From Pseudomonadota bacterium (GTDB taxonomy: Bacteria; Pseudomonadota; Gammaproteobacteria; Enterobacterales; Enterobacteriaceae), in the NCBI GenBank assembly GCA_023454395.1, contig JAEYFY010000228.1:1-6959 (forward strand): DNA of 6,959 nt, in the 5' to 3' direction. Shown here in pieces: positions 1-6,898 of this stretch (its first letter is position 1; each line of letters opens with the position of its first letter). The translations under genes were made by a program, and so were the position numbers. Below the pieces are notes generated by a model. It searched no databases and was not told the DNA's origin. It saw nothing but the letters and a program-made list of their open reading frames with translations.

Positions 1-43
1 TCAGAAATCCCGCAGCTACAACTATTATTGTAAAGAGGTATGA

Positions 44-1255
44 ATGAAGCGCGCAGTGATCACGGGTCTGGGTATTGTTTCGAGCATTGGTAATAACCAG
101 AAAGAAGTGCTGGATTCTTTAAAAGAAGGTCGTTCCGGGATAACTTTCTCAGAAGAATTTAAAGAGATGGGGCTTCGTAGCCACATTTGGGGCAATGTTA
201 AGCTTGATACTGAAGGTCTTATTGACCGTAAAATCCGCCGTTTTATGAGCGACGCATCGGTTTATGCCTATTTATCTATGCAAGAGGCAATTGCCGATTC
301 AGGTCTGACAGAAGACCAAGTCTCAAATATCCGTTCTGGCTTAGTCGTTGGCTCTGGTGGTGGTTCTCCACGTAACCAAGTGCAAGGTTCTGATGGCATG
401 AGAGCGAAAGGTCTACGTGGCGTAGGTCCTTATATGGTAACTCGTGCAATGGCATCAGGTGTTTCAGCTTGTTTAGCAACACCTTTCAAAATTAAAGGCG
501 TTAACTATTCAATCAGTTCTGCTTGTTCAACATCAGCACACTGTATTGGTCACGCCGTTGAACTTATCCAGTTAGGCAAACAAGATGTTGTCTTTGCTGG
601 TGGTGGTGAAGAGTTAAGTTGGGAAATGACCTGCGAATTTGACGCAATGGGTGCACTTTCAACTAAATATAACGAAACACCAACCAAAGCTTCTCGTACT
701 TACGATAAAAACCGTGATGGTTTTGTTATCGCAGGCGGTGGCGGTATTGTGGTGGTTGAAGAGTTAGAACACGCATTAGCGCGTGGTGCACATATCTATG
801 GTGAAGTCGTAGGTTATGGTGCAACGTCTGATGGTGCAGATATGGTTGCTCCTTCAGGTGAAGGTGCTGTACGTTGTATGCAAATGGCAATGCAAGGTAT
901 TGATAAAGTTGATTATATCAATACACACGGTACTTCAACGCCAGTTGGCGATTTAAAAGAGCTTGAAGCTATCACTGAAGTGTTTGGTTCGCATACTCCA
1001 GCTATCTCAGCAACAAAAGCCATGACGGGTCACTCATTAGGTGCTGCTGGTGTGCATGAAGCAATTTATAGCTTACTGATGTTAGAGCATGGATTTATTG
1101 CACCAAGCATCAATATCGAAGAATTAGACGATAAAGCAAAGGGAATGAATATCATTACTCAACCAACCGAACAGAAGCTGGAGACTGTAATGTCAAATAG
1201 CTTTGGTTTTGGTGGTACGAATGCTTCATTAGTCATGAGCAAATATAAAAAATAG
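44..1255 (+). CDS. fabB: Beta-ketoacyl-[acyl-carrier-protein] synthase I (KAS I)
   Basis: FabB carries out the decarboxylative Claisen condensation of acyl-ACP with malonyl-ACP in cytosolic type II fatty acid synthesis, and in E. coli it is the condensing enzyme needed for unsaturated fatty acids. The 403-residue protein has the thiolase-fold layout and length of E. coli FabB (406). Visible active-site residues are Cys161 in SSACSTSAH, His295 in [11 protein letters not shown] and His330 in [12 protein letters not shown], the Cys-His-His triad of KAS I/II; Lys325 precedes the last histidine. The C-terminal glycine-rich NSFGFGGTN (385-393) is also standard. The ATG at 44 is preceded by a GAGG Shine-Dalgarno at 35-38. 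The gene stands alone, ends in a hairpin terminator, and only 43 bp upstream are in view, so any FadR or FabR operators cannot be judged. FabF is the alternative, but the sequence around the active site is FabB-like. Confidence 0.97.
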   Translation: MKRAVITGLGIVSSIGNNQKEVLDSLKEGRSGITFSEEFKEMGLRSHIWGNVKLDTEGLIDRKIRRFMSDASVYAYLSMQEAIADSGLTEDQVSNIRSGLVVGSGGGSPRNQVQGSDGMRAKGLRGVGPYMVTRAMASGVSACLATPFKIKGVNYSISSACSTSAHCIGHAVELIQLGKQDVVFAGGGEELSWEMTCEFDAMGALSTKYNETPTKASRTYDKNRDGFVIAGGGGIVVVEELEHALARGAHIYGEVVGYGATSDGADMVAPSGEGAVRCMQMAMQGIDKVDYINTHGTSTPVGDLKELEAITEVFGSHTPAISATKAMTGHSLGAAGVHEAIYSLLMLEHGFIAPSINIEELDDKAKGMNIITQPTEQKLETVMSNSFGFGGTNASLVMSKYKK

Positions 1256-1280
1256 TTAGATATACTTATATTTACTTATA

Positions 1281-1318
1281 AAAAAAGCAGGCTTCATTTT
1301 AATGAGGTCTGCTTTTTT
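1281..1318 (+). terminator. Intrinsic terminator of fabB, probably bidirectional
   Basis: AAAAAAGCAG (1281-1290) pairs exactly with CTGCTTTTTT (1309-1318). The inner bases continue the stem with two G-U wobbles down to a four-base loop at 1298-1301. The flanking A and T runs allow it to work in both directions. It starts 25 bases after the fabB stop. Confidence 0.92.
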
Positions 1319-1679
1319 ATTTGAAATTCATTATACATAATAATTTATTATTCTAATAAAGATATCTTTCGAATAAAAATCATTAAAAAAAGATTATATA
1401 AACAACGCTTAAAAATACCTTTCCTAATAGTTGCTCATTTTATTACTCTAATAAAATAGACAAATTTTGTTAATATATTGTTTATATTGAGAAAAATAAA
1501 TTAGATTCATTTTATTTCAATCGTTTAATTTAATTTGATCCAAAATTATTAAATATTTTGTTTTATATGGGGTTAGGAGAATGGAAAGGTTGAATAAGAC
1601 AAAAAGAGCGCAAAAAAATTGATCTGGGTTATTTTATTACAAATAAGTAGAAGCTATTTAATATAAAAGTTGGTAATGT
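1319..1679. other. A/T-dominated intergenic stretch without a recognisable gene
   Basis: No open frame here resembles a protein, and base use is overwhelmingly A and T, much more than in the flanking genes. The visible structure is a 12-bp perfect palindrome AAAGATATCTTT (1358-1369) loosely framed by TTATTC/GAATAA (1348-1353, 1371-1376), and a 9-bp perfect inverted repeat with a 3-base loop at 1437-1457. A tiny frame of 13 codons at 1581-1622 has an AGGAG almost touching its ATG and is not called. Such DNA is typical of H-NS-bound spacers or eroded former genes; which of these applies cannot be told from the sequence. Confidence 0.6.
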
Positions 1680-1709
1680 TTGCCACGGATACTTGTATTA
1701 CTTTATATT
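1680..1709 (+). promoter_or_regulatory. Candidate sigma-70 promoter for a small RNA
   Basis: TTGCCA (1680-1685; five of six to consensus) and TATATT (1704-1709; five of six) are separated by 18 bp. Transcription would begin near 1716, and the next downstream element is the orphan terminator at 1766-1794. In DNA this A/T-rich, -10-like hexamers arise by chance, so the call rests mostly on the terminator. Confidence 0.35.
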
Positions 1710-1715
1710 TTATAC

Positions 1716-1794
1716 TTTGATTTCTTGTGTCAGTTTTATTTATTAAACCTAACATATGAATGTGACCGGCTAAGAATTTAGCCGGCATTTTTTT
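1716..1794 (+). ncRNA. Candidate small RNA ending in an orphan intrinsic terminator
   Basis: A transcript of about 79 nt is inferred between a possible promoter (1680-1709) and a strong Rho-independent terminator (1766-1794). The body is an unstructured, A/U-rich stretch followed by a GC-rich hairpin and a run of seven U residues, the layout expected of an Hfq-binding sRNA. I see no match to E. coli sRNAs I know well (RyhB, ArcZ, ChiX, Spot 42, CyaR, RprA, DsrA). The 5' end is uncertain and could lie further upstream. The RNA runs convergent to the transporter gene at 1818-2738. Confidence 0.33.
1766..1794 (+). terminator. Strong plus-strand intrinsic terminator with no visible gene before it
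   Basis: CCGGCTAA (1766-1773) pairs perfectly with TTAGCCGG (1778-1785) around a GAAT loop, followed by CA and seven T residues (1788-1794). The T run lies only on the plus-strand side, so it is not a good terminator for the minus-strand transporter that ends at 1818. fabB already has its own terminator 450 bp upstream. Confidence 0.85.
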
Positions 1795-1817
1795 ATTGTT
1801 GTCTTTTTGACATTGAC

Positions 1818-2738
1818 TCACATCTCCTGATGACAATCTGCTTTTTTCTGAGCAGACTGACGTCGGAAATTCAGTGGTGTTCTAAGTTGTTGCACTAAGA
1901 GCACACCTAGTAACACAATACCACCACCCACTAAGTGATAACTATGCATTTCTTCACCGAGAAGTGCGATAGCAATCATTGCAGTAAATAATGGCATTAG
2001 GTTCATAAATATAGAGGTCGTATTTGCACCTAATTTCATCACACCTAAAATCCACAGATAAGGTGCAAGAATAGAAGCTCCGATACCTGCAAAGATAACT
2101 AATCCAATATTATCTTTTGTTAACGCAACACTTTCGGCAAGAAAGAAGTTTGGCAATAATAACAGAACACCAAATCCAATTTGCACATAAAGTGATTGCC
2201 AGTTAGGTAGTGCAATTGACCATCGTTTTGTTAACACACCATAAAGGGCGTATGACGCCGAAGCAATAAACATCATCAGCTCACCATAACCCAAACCTTG
2301 GGAAAGTAGCTGAGAGGGTTCGCCACGGCTAATGAGCCAAACTAAGCCACTAATTGAAAGCACTGTGCCTAAAACAATACCAACCGTAGGTACAACACGT
2401 AAAACAAAAATACTAATAATAACGGTTAATAATGGGATGAGAGAGTTCAAGATCCCCATAAATGTTGCACTAACATAATGTGCTGCATAATAAGCTAAAC
2501 TTTGGTACATCACCATCCCTAATGCACCAAGAATAAATAATTTCCACCAATATTGTTTGACGGTTTTACGATGATGCCAAACTGGCATAATCAAAAAAGG
2601 TGTCATAATTAAAAAGGCGAGGAACCAACGATAAAAAGAGATTGCAGCAGGATCGATAACAGACGCGGCTGCTTTATTGACGACTGCATTAATGGACCAG
2701 ATTAGCACCGCTAAAAGCGGAAAAATTGCGTTTTTCAT
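1818..2738 (-). CDS. EamA/DMT-family inner-membrane transporter
   Basis: This 306-residue protein is almost entirely hydrophobic, with ten predicted membrane helices in two EamA repeats (about residues 5-137 and 150-290), the usual size and layout of drug/metabolite exporters such as RhtA, YedA and PecM. The first repeat carries DPAAISFYRW (29-38). The second carries the typical run NTTSIFMNLMPLF...LLGEE (about 249-273), where the conserved glutamate sits before the last helix pair. The C-terminus is a short basic, glutamine-rich cytoplasmic tail. The substrate cannot be read from the sequence; family members export amino acids, metabolites or toxic compounds. I chose the ATG at 2738; an in-frame GTG at 2747 would add three residues, but GTGAGAA just before the ATG looks more like a weak ribosome binding site. 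It is divergent from an AraC-type regulator 121 bp away that probably controls it. No convincing minus-strand terminator follows it. Confidence 0.88.
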   Translation of the reverse strand: MKNAIFPLLAVLIWSINAVVNKAAASVIDPAAISFYRWFLAFLIMTPFLIMPVWHHRKTVKQYWWKLFILGALGMVMYQSLAYYAAHYVSATFMGILNSLIPLLTVIISIFVLRVVPTVGIVLGTVLSISGLVWLISRGEPSQLLSQGLGYGELMMFIASASYALYGVLTKRWSIALPNWQSLYVQIGFGVLLLLPNFFLAESVALTKDNIGLVIFAGIGASILAPYLWILGVMKLGANTTSIFMNLMPLFTAMIAIALLGEEMHSYHLVGGGIVLLGVLLVQQLRTPLNFRRQSAQKKADCHQEM

Positions 2739-2771
2739 TGTTCTCACATCTATTTTTAAACCAGGTCGCTA

Positions 2772-2802
2772 TTGTAAGTCTGTCTGATTAGATATATATA
2801 AT
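2772..2802 (+). promoter_or_regulatory. Candidate promoter of the AraC-type regulator gene
   Basis: A perfect -10, TATAAT (2797-2802), is preceded by TTGTAA (2772-2777) with a long 19-bp spacer. The start would fall near 2809, so both direct repeats (2810-2840) would lie immediately downstream of the start, a position suited to repression of the gene by its own product. It overlaps the opposing transporter promoter. Confidence 0.42.
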
Positions 2803-2815
2803 GAAAACCAGACAA
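2787..2815 (-). promoter_or_regulatory. Candidate promoter of the EamA transporter gene
   Basis: On the minus strand TTGTCT (plus positions 2810-2815) and TCTAAT (2787-2792, five of six to consensus) are separated by 17 bp, the ideal spacing. Transcription would start near 2780, giving a leader of about 40 nt. The -35 is weak (four of six), as expected for an activator-dependent promoter, and it is part of the proximal copy of the 10-bp direct repeat. Confidence 0.5.
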
Positions 2816-2840
2816 CATGTAGACCAATAAAGACAACATG
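2810..2840. promoter_or_regulatory. Paired direct-repeat operator, likely site of the AraC-type regulator
   Basis: AGACAACATG occurs exactly at 2810-2819 and again at 2831-2840, a start-to-start distance of 21 bp or two helical turns, as in the araI1/araI2 half-sites of the arabinose operon. Read on the minus strand, the proximal copy includes the transporter -35 hexamer, the geometry of class II activation. A shorter third copy, ACAACAT, lies at 2849-2855. That this regulator binds here is an inference from position and spacing. Confidence 0.5.
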
Positions 2841-2859
2841 ACAAGAGAACAACATAAAG

Positions 2860-3642
2860 ATGACAATTGAACAACAAAAAATGCAATGGTTATTGTCTGA
2901 TCCAGATACAGTTCGATTTCGTGATGAGCAATTATTAGCTGAAACAGAGTTTGTTTATCATCAACATGATTTTGGTCAGTTACTTTATGTGATTTCTGGT
3001 GTGATGGATTTAGAAGCCGGAGGACAGCGGTTTTTAGCGCCACCAGAATTTAGTGTATGGATACCCAAAAACGTAGGGCATGCCAGCTACAATAAAAAAA
3101 CACTCTCTTTTAAGGTACTAGATATCGCACCAAGTTGGTGTGAAGGATTATTAGATAAACCTTGTTTGATTCAATTAAGTGCTATTTTTTCAACCATATT
3201 TTCCGACTTTTTTCATCGTGGTGTCTGTAAACCACAAATAGAAGAAGATTTTCGCTTAGCTCAAGTACTAATTGATCAACTTAAAGCTTCGCCAATACAT
3301 CATACTTATTTACCATCTTCTAAAGATAAATTACTGGCTCCCATACTTTCTGTATTAGAGCAGGACCCGGCAGATAATACCTCGTTAGAAGAATGGGCTA
3401 AAAAGCGTTATACCTCAGAAAGAACACTTTCTCGTCGTTGCCAACAAGAATTAGGTATGTCATTTAGTGAATGGCGTAAGCGCCTACGCTTTTTACATGC
3501 AATTTCTTTATTAGAACAAGGGAAAAGCGTGAATGAAATCGCATTTGATGTGGGATATAGCTCTTCATCTTCATTTATTGCGATGTTTCAACAATATGCT
3601 GGCACAACACCGGAACGTTTTCGTCGATTACCCAATTGTTAA
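2860..3642 (+). CDS. AraC/XylS-family transcriptional regulator with N-terminal cupin domain
   Basis: This 260-residue protein has an N-terminal AraC-type cupin sensor domain (about 20-95, with the characteristic YHQHDFGQLLYVISG at 33-47 and PPEFSVWIP at 61-69), a linker, and a C-terminal double helix-turn-helix domain (about 165-257). The two recognition motifs are seen around TSLEEWAKKRYTSERTLSRR (174-193) and at VNEIAFDVGYSSSSSFIAMF (224-243), the latter being the best-conserved AraC signature, ending in GTTPERFRR. The architecture recalls the E. coli NimR (YeaM) group, which controls an adjacent exporter. Here too the gene is divergent from a transporter, so local control of that transporter, and self-control, is the likely role; the effector is unknown. 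The ATG at 2860 has only a weak upstream purine run (AAGAG at 2843-2847); the next in-frame ATG, at codon 8, has none. Length and composition look intact. Confidence 0.9.
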   Translation: MTIEQQKMQWLLSDPDTVRFRDEQLLAETEFVYHQHDFGQLLYVISGVMDLEAGGQRFLAPPEFSVWIPKNVGHASYNKKTLSFKVLDIAPSWCEGLLDKPCLIQLSAIFSTIFSDFFHRGVCKPQIEEDFRLAQVLIDQLKASPIHHTYLPSSKDKLLAPILSVLEQDPADNTSLEEWAKKRYTSERTLSRRCQQELGMSFSEWRKRLRFLHAISLLEQGKSVNEIAFDVGYSSSSSFIAMFQQYAGTTPERFRRLPNC

Positions 3643-3710
3643 GCCTTCTTTTCATATATTTACTTAAAATCTAGGCGGATTTTACTGTCAATAATAGGCT
3701 TTGCTGTGAA

Positions 3711-3744
3711 TAAGTGGCAAAATAGACCGCTTAATTTTATTTTT
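3711..3744 (+). terminator. Possible weak terminator after the AraC-type regulator
   Basis: TAAGTGG (3711-3717) pairs with CCGCTTA (3727-3733) with one G-U wobble around a nine-base loop, followed by a T-rich but interrupted stretch (3735-3744). It lies about 70 bases after the regulator stop and 50 before pdxB, so it could separate the two units. The large loop and broken T run keep confidence low. Confidence 0.4.
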
Positions 3745-3791
3745 CGATTGATTGTTGACACACATAAATACCAAATCAGTGAGATAACACC

Positions 3792-4934
3792 GTGAAAATT
3801 CTGGTTGATGAAAATATGCCTTATGCGGAACAACTTTTCCGCCAATTAGGTGAGGTAAAAGCTGTTTCTGGTCGCCCATTACCTACTGATGAGCTGAATG
3901 ATTCTGATGCCTTAATGGTGAGATCAATTACTAAAGTCAATGAATCCTTATTATCAGGCAAGTCAGTAAAATTTGTTGGAACTGCGACTGCGGGTTTCGA
4001 TCATGTCGATATTGCATGGTTAAAACAGCAACAAATTGGTTTTTCATCAGCCCCAGGTTGTAATGCTATCGCGGTTGTTGAATATGTATTTTCTGCTTTG
4101 ATGATATTAGCTGAGCAAGATAGCTTTCAATTAACCGATAAAGTCGTCGGTATTGTTGGTGTGGGAAATGTGGGGGGGCGATTAGCAACACGCCTTCGCG
4201 CATTGGGTGTCAATGTTTTACTTTGCGATCCACCAAGAGCAGATAATGGTGATGATGAAGAGTTTCATCCATTGGAAACATTGTTAGAAAAAGCAGATAT
4301 TCTAACTTTCCATACACCTCTCAATAAATCAGGCCCATACAAAAGTTATCATTTAATTAATGAGAGCAACCTCGAAAAATTACCTGAAGGACGCATTTTA
4401 ATTAATGCGAGCCGTGGCGAGGTTGTTGATAATCAAGCATTATTGTCTGTACTTGAGAAAGGTAAATCCTTACGTGTTGTATTGGATGTTTGGGAGCCAG
4501 AGCCAGATCTCTCTATTGAGTTATTAAATAAAGTTGATATCGCAACACCACATATTGCGGGTTATACCTTAGAAGGTAAGGCGCGTGGTACAACTCAAGT
4601 TTTTGAAGCTTATTGTGATTTTATTGGGCAGCCTCAACAAGTTGAATTATCAACTCTGTTGCCTGCACCGACTATTTCCACCATTTCAGTACAAGGTGAG
4701 TTAACACAAACACTTTTAAAACAACTTATTCATCTTGTTTATGATGTGCGTCGTGATGATGCTCCATTACGGAAAGTGGCAGGAATAAAAGGGGAGTTTG
4801 ATAAATTACGCAAATTTTATCCTGTACGTCGTGAGTGGTCTTCACTCCATGTCATTTGTGACAATCAAGCTACGGTTGATACATTAAATACAATTGGCTT
4901 TAGTGCTACATATAAAAGTGCTACACACAAATAA
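3792..4934 (+). CDS. pdxB: Erythronate-4-phosphate dehydrogenase
   Basis: PdxB oxidises 4-phospho-D-erythronate to 2-oxo-3-hydroxy-4-phosphobutanoate, the second step of the DXP-dependent pyridoxal phosphate pathway in the cytosol. The 380-residue protein matches the family length (378 in E. coli) and shows a D-2-hydroxyacid dehydrogenase core: substrate-binding N-terminus (1-95) with GTATAGFDH (63-71), NAD-binding fold with GVGNVGGR (123-130) and Asp146, catalytic Arg208 in NASRGEVVD, Glu237 in WEPEP and His254 in PHIAGYT, then the PdxB-specific C-terminal dimerisation domain (about 285-375) with [15 protein letters not shown]. It starts with GTG at 3792; [12 protein letters not shown] is the conserved family N-terminus, and GTGAGA at 3780-3785 can serve as the ribosome site. 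A perfect TTGACA lies at 3755-3760 but without a convincing -10. It is the first gene of the pdxB-usg-truA-dedA cluster. A run of seven G residues at 4172-4178 lies inside the NAD-binding motif. Confidence 0.96.
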   Translation: MKILVDENMPYAEQLFRQLGEVKAVSGRPLPTDELNDSDALMVRSITKVNESLLSGKSVKFVGTATAGFDHVDIAWLKQQQIGFSSAPGCNAIAVVEYVFSALMILAEQDSFQLTDKVVGIVGVGNVGGRLATRLRALGVNVLLCDPPRADNGDDEEFHPLETLLEKADILTFHTPLNKSGPYKSYHLINESNLEKLPEGRILINASRGEVVDNQALLSVLEKGKSLRVVLDVWEPEPDLSIELLNKVDIATPHIAGYTLEGKARGTTQVFEAYCDFIGQPQQVELSTLLPAPTISTISVQGELTQTLLKQLIHLVYDVRRDDAPLRKVAGIKGEFDKLRKFYPVRREWSSLHVICDNQATVDTLNTIGFSATYKSATHK

Positions 4935-4979
4935 AGCAAAATATTATTTTTAAAAATTTCTGGTATTGGAGGATATCTT

Positions 4980-5990
4980 ATGGGAGAAGGTTGGAATATT
5001 GCAGTTGTTGGTGCAACAGGCGCTGTTGGTGAAGCGATTTTAGAACTGCTACAAGAGCGTGAATTTCCCATTGGTGAATTAACGGCAATCGCAAGTGAAG
5101 ATAGCATTGGGAAATCAGTGCGTGTAAATAGCAAAAGTGTTGCGGTTCAAGGTATTCACAATATCGAGTGGGCTGATATTCAATTAGCTTTTTTTGCCGC
5201 ACCAACAGAAATCAGTGCGCAATATGCACAACAAGCGGCTGATGCTGGCTGTATTGTTATTGATTGCAGTGGCATTTTTGCAATGGATTGGGATGTACCG
5301 CTGGTGGTTCCTGGCGTGAACAGTGCAATGCTAGCGGAATATCGTACTCGTAATATTGTTTCAATTGCTGATAGCATGGTGAGCCAATTATTACGTGCCA
5401 TTAATCCATTAACAGAATCTGCGGGTTTAACGCGTCTTAGCGTGACAAACTTAATGTCTGTTTCTCGTTTTGGAAAACAAGCTGTAGATGAACTGGCAGG
5501 TCAAAGCGCCCGTTTACTTAACGGTATCCCTCCTGAATTAGGTCGCTTTAATAAGCAACTAGCATTTAACATCTTACCTTTAATGGTTGATGACGAAGGC
5601 TCTATACAAGAAGAGCGTCGTATGGTTGACCAAATTCGTAAAATTTTGCAAGACGAAGGCTTACCAATCTCCGTTACTACGCTGCAAGCGCCTGTTTTCT
5701 ATGGTAATGCACAGTCCGTGCAATTAGAAACCTCACGCCCAATGGGAAGTGATGAAGCGCGTGAAACATTACAAGAAAATGAAGATCTTAATATTAGTGA
5801 TGAAAATGATTTTCCAACTCAAGTCACTGATGCTTCAGGCAATGTGAGCTTGAATTTAGGTTGCTTCCGTAATGATTATGGTATGCCAGAAGCATTACAA
5901 TTTTGGTCAGTAGCAGATAACGTGCGCTTTGGCGGGGCATTAATGGCAGTTGAAGTTGCAGAGCAATTAATGCAGGAGCAGTTTTACTAA
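4980..5990 (+). CDS. usg: Usg, aspartate-semialdehyde dehydrogenase-like protein lacking catalytic residues
   Basis: This 336-residue protein (337 in E. coli) has the fold of aspartate-beta-semialdehyde dehydrogenase: a Rossmann domain beginning [16 protein letters not shown] (6-21) and a dimerisation/catalytic domain ending [14 protein letters not shown]. The position of the active-site cysteine in true enzymes (NCSTxQ) reads DSMVSQ here, with Ser132 in place of Cys. The usual RVPVxxGHS motif reads [10 protein letters not shown], so the general-base histidine is Asn243. Neither hydride-transfer chemistry nor thioester formation is therefore expected, and the true function of Usg is unknown. 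The ATG at 4980 has a strong GGAGGA Shine-Dalgarno at 4968-4973, 45 bp after pdxB. The stop overlaps the truA start in TAATG, suggesting translational coupling, so one structural role may be simply to carry truA translation. It is not the biosynthetic asd gene. Confidence 0.93.
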   Translation: MGEGWNIAVVGATGAVGEAILELLQEREFPIGELTAIASEDSIGKSVRVNSKSVAVQGIHNIEWADIQLAFFAAPTEISAQYAQQAADAGCIVIDCSGIFAMDWDVPLVVPGVNSAMLAEYRTRNIVSIADSMVSQLLRAINPLTESAGLTRLSVTNLMSVSRFGKQAVDELAGQSARLLNGIPPELGRFNKQLAFNILPLMVDDEGSIQEERRMVDQIRKILQDEGLPISVTTLQAPVFYGNAQSVQLETSRPMGSDEARETLQENEDLNISDENDFPTQVTDASGNVSLNLGCFRNDYGMPEALQFWSVADNVRFGGALMAVEVAEQLMQEQFY

Positions 5991-6874
5991 TGAATGCGCA
6001 AGTGAGTGCTGAAGTGGCAGAACAACCTTTGACTGAGTCAGAGGTTACTTCTGAAAGCACAACAATCAAAATTGCTTTAGGCGTTGAATATGATGGTAGT
6101 CGCTATTATGGCTGGCAACGCCAAAATGAAGTGCGCAGTGTACAAGAACGGTTAGAAAAAGCACTTTCACAAGTGGCTAATGAGCCTATATCTGTGTTTT
6201 GTGCGGGGAGAACTGACGCTGGCGTACATGCAACAGGGCAAGTTGTTCATTTTGAAACAACGGCACATCGTAAAGATCCCGCTTGGACTATGGGGGTGAA
6301 TACCCATTTACCTGCGGATATTGCAATACGTTGGGTAAAAACAGTTTCTGATGATTTTCATGCTCGTTTTAGTGCAACGGCAAGACGTTATCGCTATGTG
6401 ATTTTTAATCATCGTTATCGTCCCGCTATCTTGTCATCTGGAGTGACGCATTTTCATTATCCTTTAGATGCTGAACGTATGCATCAAGCAGCGCAATGTT
6501 TACTTGGTGAAAACGATTTTACTTCTTTTAGAGCTGTCCAATGTCAATCGCGAACGCCATGGCGTAACGTTATGCATGTCAATGTTTCCCGGTATGGTGA
6601 CTATGTTGTGGTGGATATCAAAGCGAATGCGTTTGTTCACCATATGGTGAGAAATATTGTTGGCAGCCTTCTAGAAATAGGGTGTGGCAATCAGGATATT
6701 ACTTGGATGGCTGAATTATTAGCCTTAAAAGACAGAACTAAAGCTGCCGCAACAGCGAAAGCGAATGGATTGTATTTAGTTTCGGTGGATTATCCTGATC
6801 ATTTTGAATTACCAAAACCTGCAATGGGCCCACTATTTTTAGCGGATAACCCTATTGAGATATCTCAATCATAA
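5990..6874 (+). CDS. truA: tRNA pseudouridine(38-40) synthase
   Basis: TruA isomerises uridine to pseudouridine at positions 38, 39 and 40 of the anticodon stem-loop of many tRNAs, which affects decoding and, in enteric bacteria, his operon attenuation (old name hisT). The catalytic aspartate is Asp76 in [10 protein letters not shown] (71-80), equal to Asp60 of the E. coli enzyme. Other family blocks are [12 protein letters not shown] (34-45), [14 protein letters not shown] (123-136), [16 protein letters not shown] (177-192) and [12 protein letters not shown] (215-226). At 294 residues it is 24 longer than the 270-residue E. coli protein: about 16 extra acidic, serine/threonine-rich residues at the N-terminus and eight at the C-terminus. 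The ATG at 5990 overlaps the usg stop by one base; AGGAG at 5974-5978 lies a somewhat long 11 bases upstream. No later in-frame ATG precedes the conserved core, which supports this start. dedA follows after 24 bp. Confidence 0.96.
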   Translation: MNAQVSAEVAEQPLTESEVTSESTTIKIALGVEYDGSRYYGWQRQNEVRSVQERLEKALSQVANEPISVFCAGRTDAGVHATGQVVHFETTAHRKDPAWTMGVNTHLPADIAIRWVKTVSDDFHARFSATARRYRYVIFNHRYRPAILSSGVTHFHYPLDAERMHQAAQCLLGENDFTSFRAVQCQSRTPWRNVMHVNVSRYGDYVVVDIKANAFVHHMVRNIVGSLLEIGCGNQDITWMAELLALKDRTKAAATAKANGLYLVSVDYPDHFELPKPAMGPLFLADNPIEISQS

Positions 6875-6898
6875 AGACACCCAGTTTTCTGAGGATTT

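Noticed and set aside
23..28. TATTAT as the -10 of the fabB promoter
   Set aside because: The matching -35 would lie outside the window and the resulting leader would be only a few bases long.
1581..1622. Thirteen-codon frame with AGGAG directly before the ATG
   Set aside because: The purine run is only one base from the start codon, too close for normal initiation, and nothing else supports translation.
1654..1836. Minus-strand open frame of 60 codons overlapping the end of the transporter gene
   Set aside because: It has no ribosome binding site or recognisable motif, runs through the terminator hairpin, and lies in A/T-rich DNA where its codons look random.
2838..2870. Ten-codon frame overlapping the start of the AraC-type regulator, a possible upstream leader peptide
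   Set aside because: There is no ribosome binding site before its ATG, which is simply the end of the second operator repeat.
3666..3683. AAAATC/GATTTT hairpin just after the AraC-type regulator as a terminator
   Set aside because: The stem is almost all A-T pairs and no T run follows it.
3755..3760. Perfect TTGACA as -35 of a pdxB promoter
   Set aside because: No acceptable -10 lies 16-18 bp downstream, and a start at that spacing would fall inside the ribosome site; kept only as a remark under pdxB.
4865..5205. Minus-strand open frames across the pdxB-usg junction and similar frames inside fabB, usg and truA
   Set aside because: They mirror well-supported coding sequence on the other strand and show no family features or ribosome sites.
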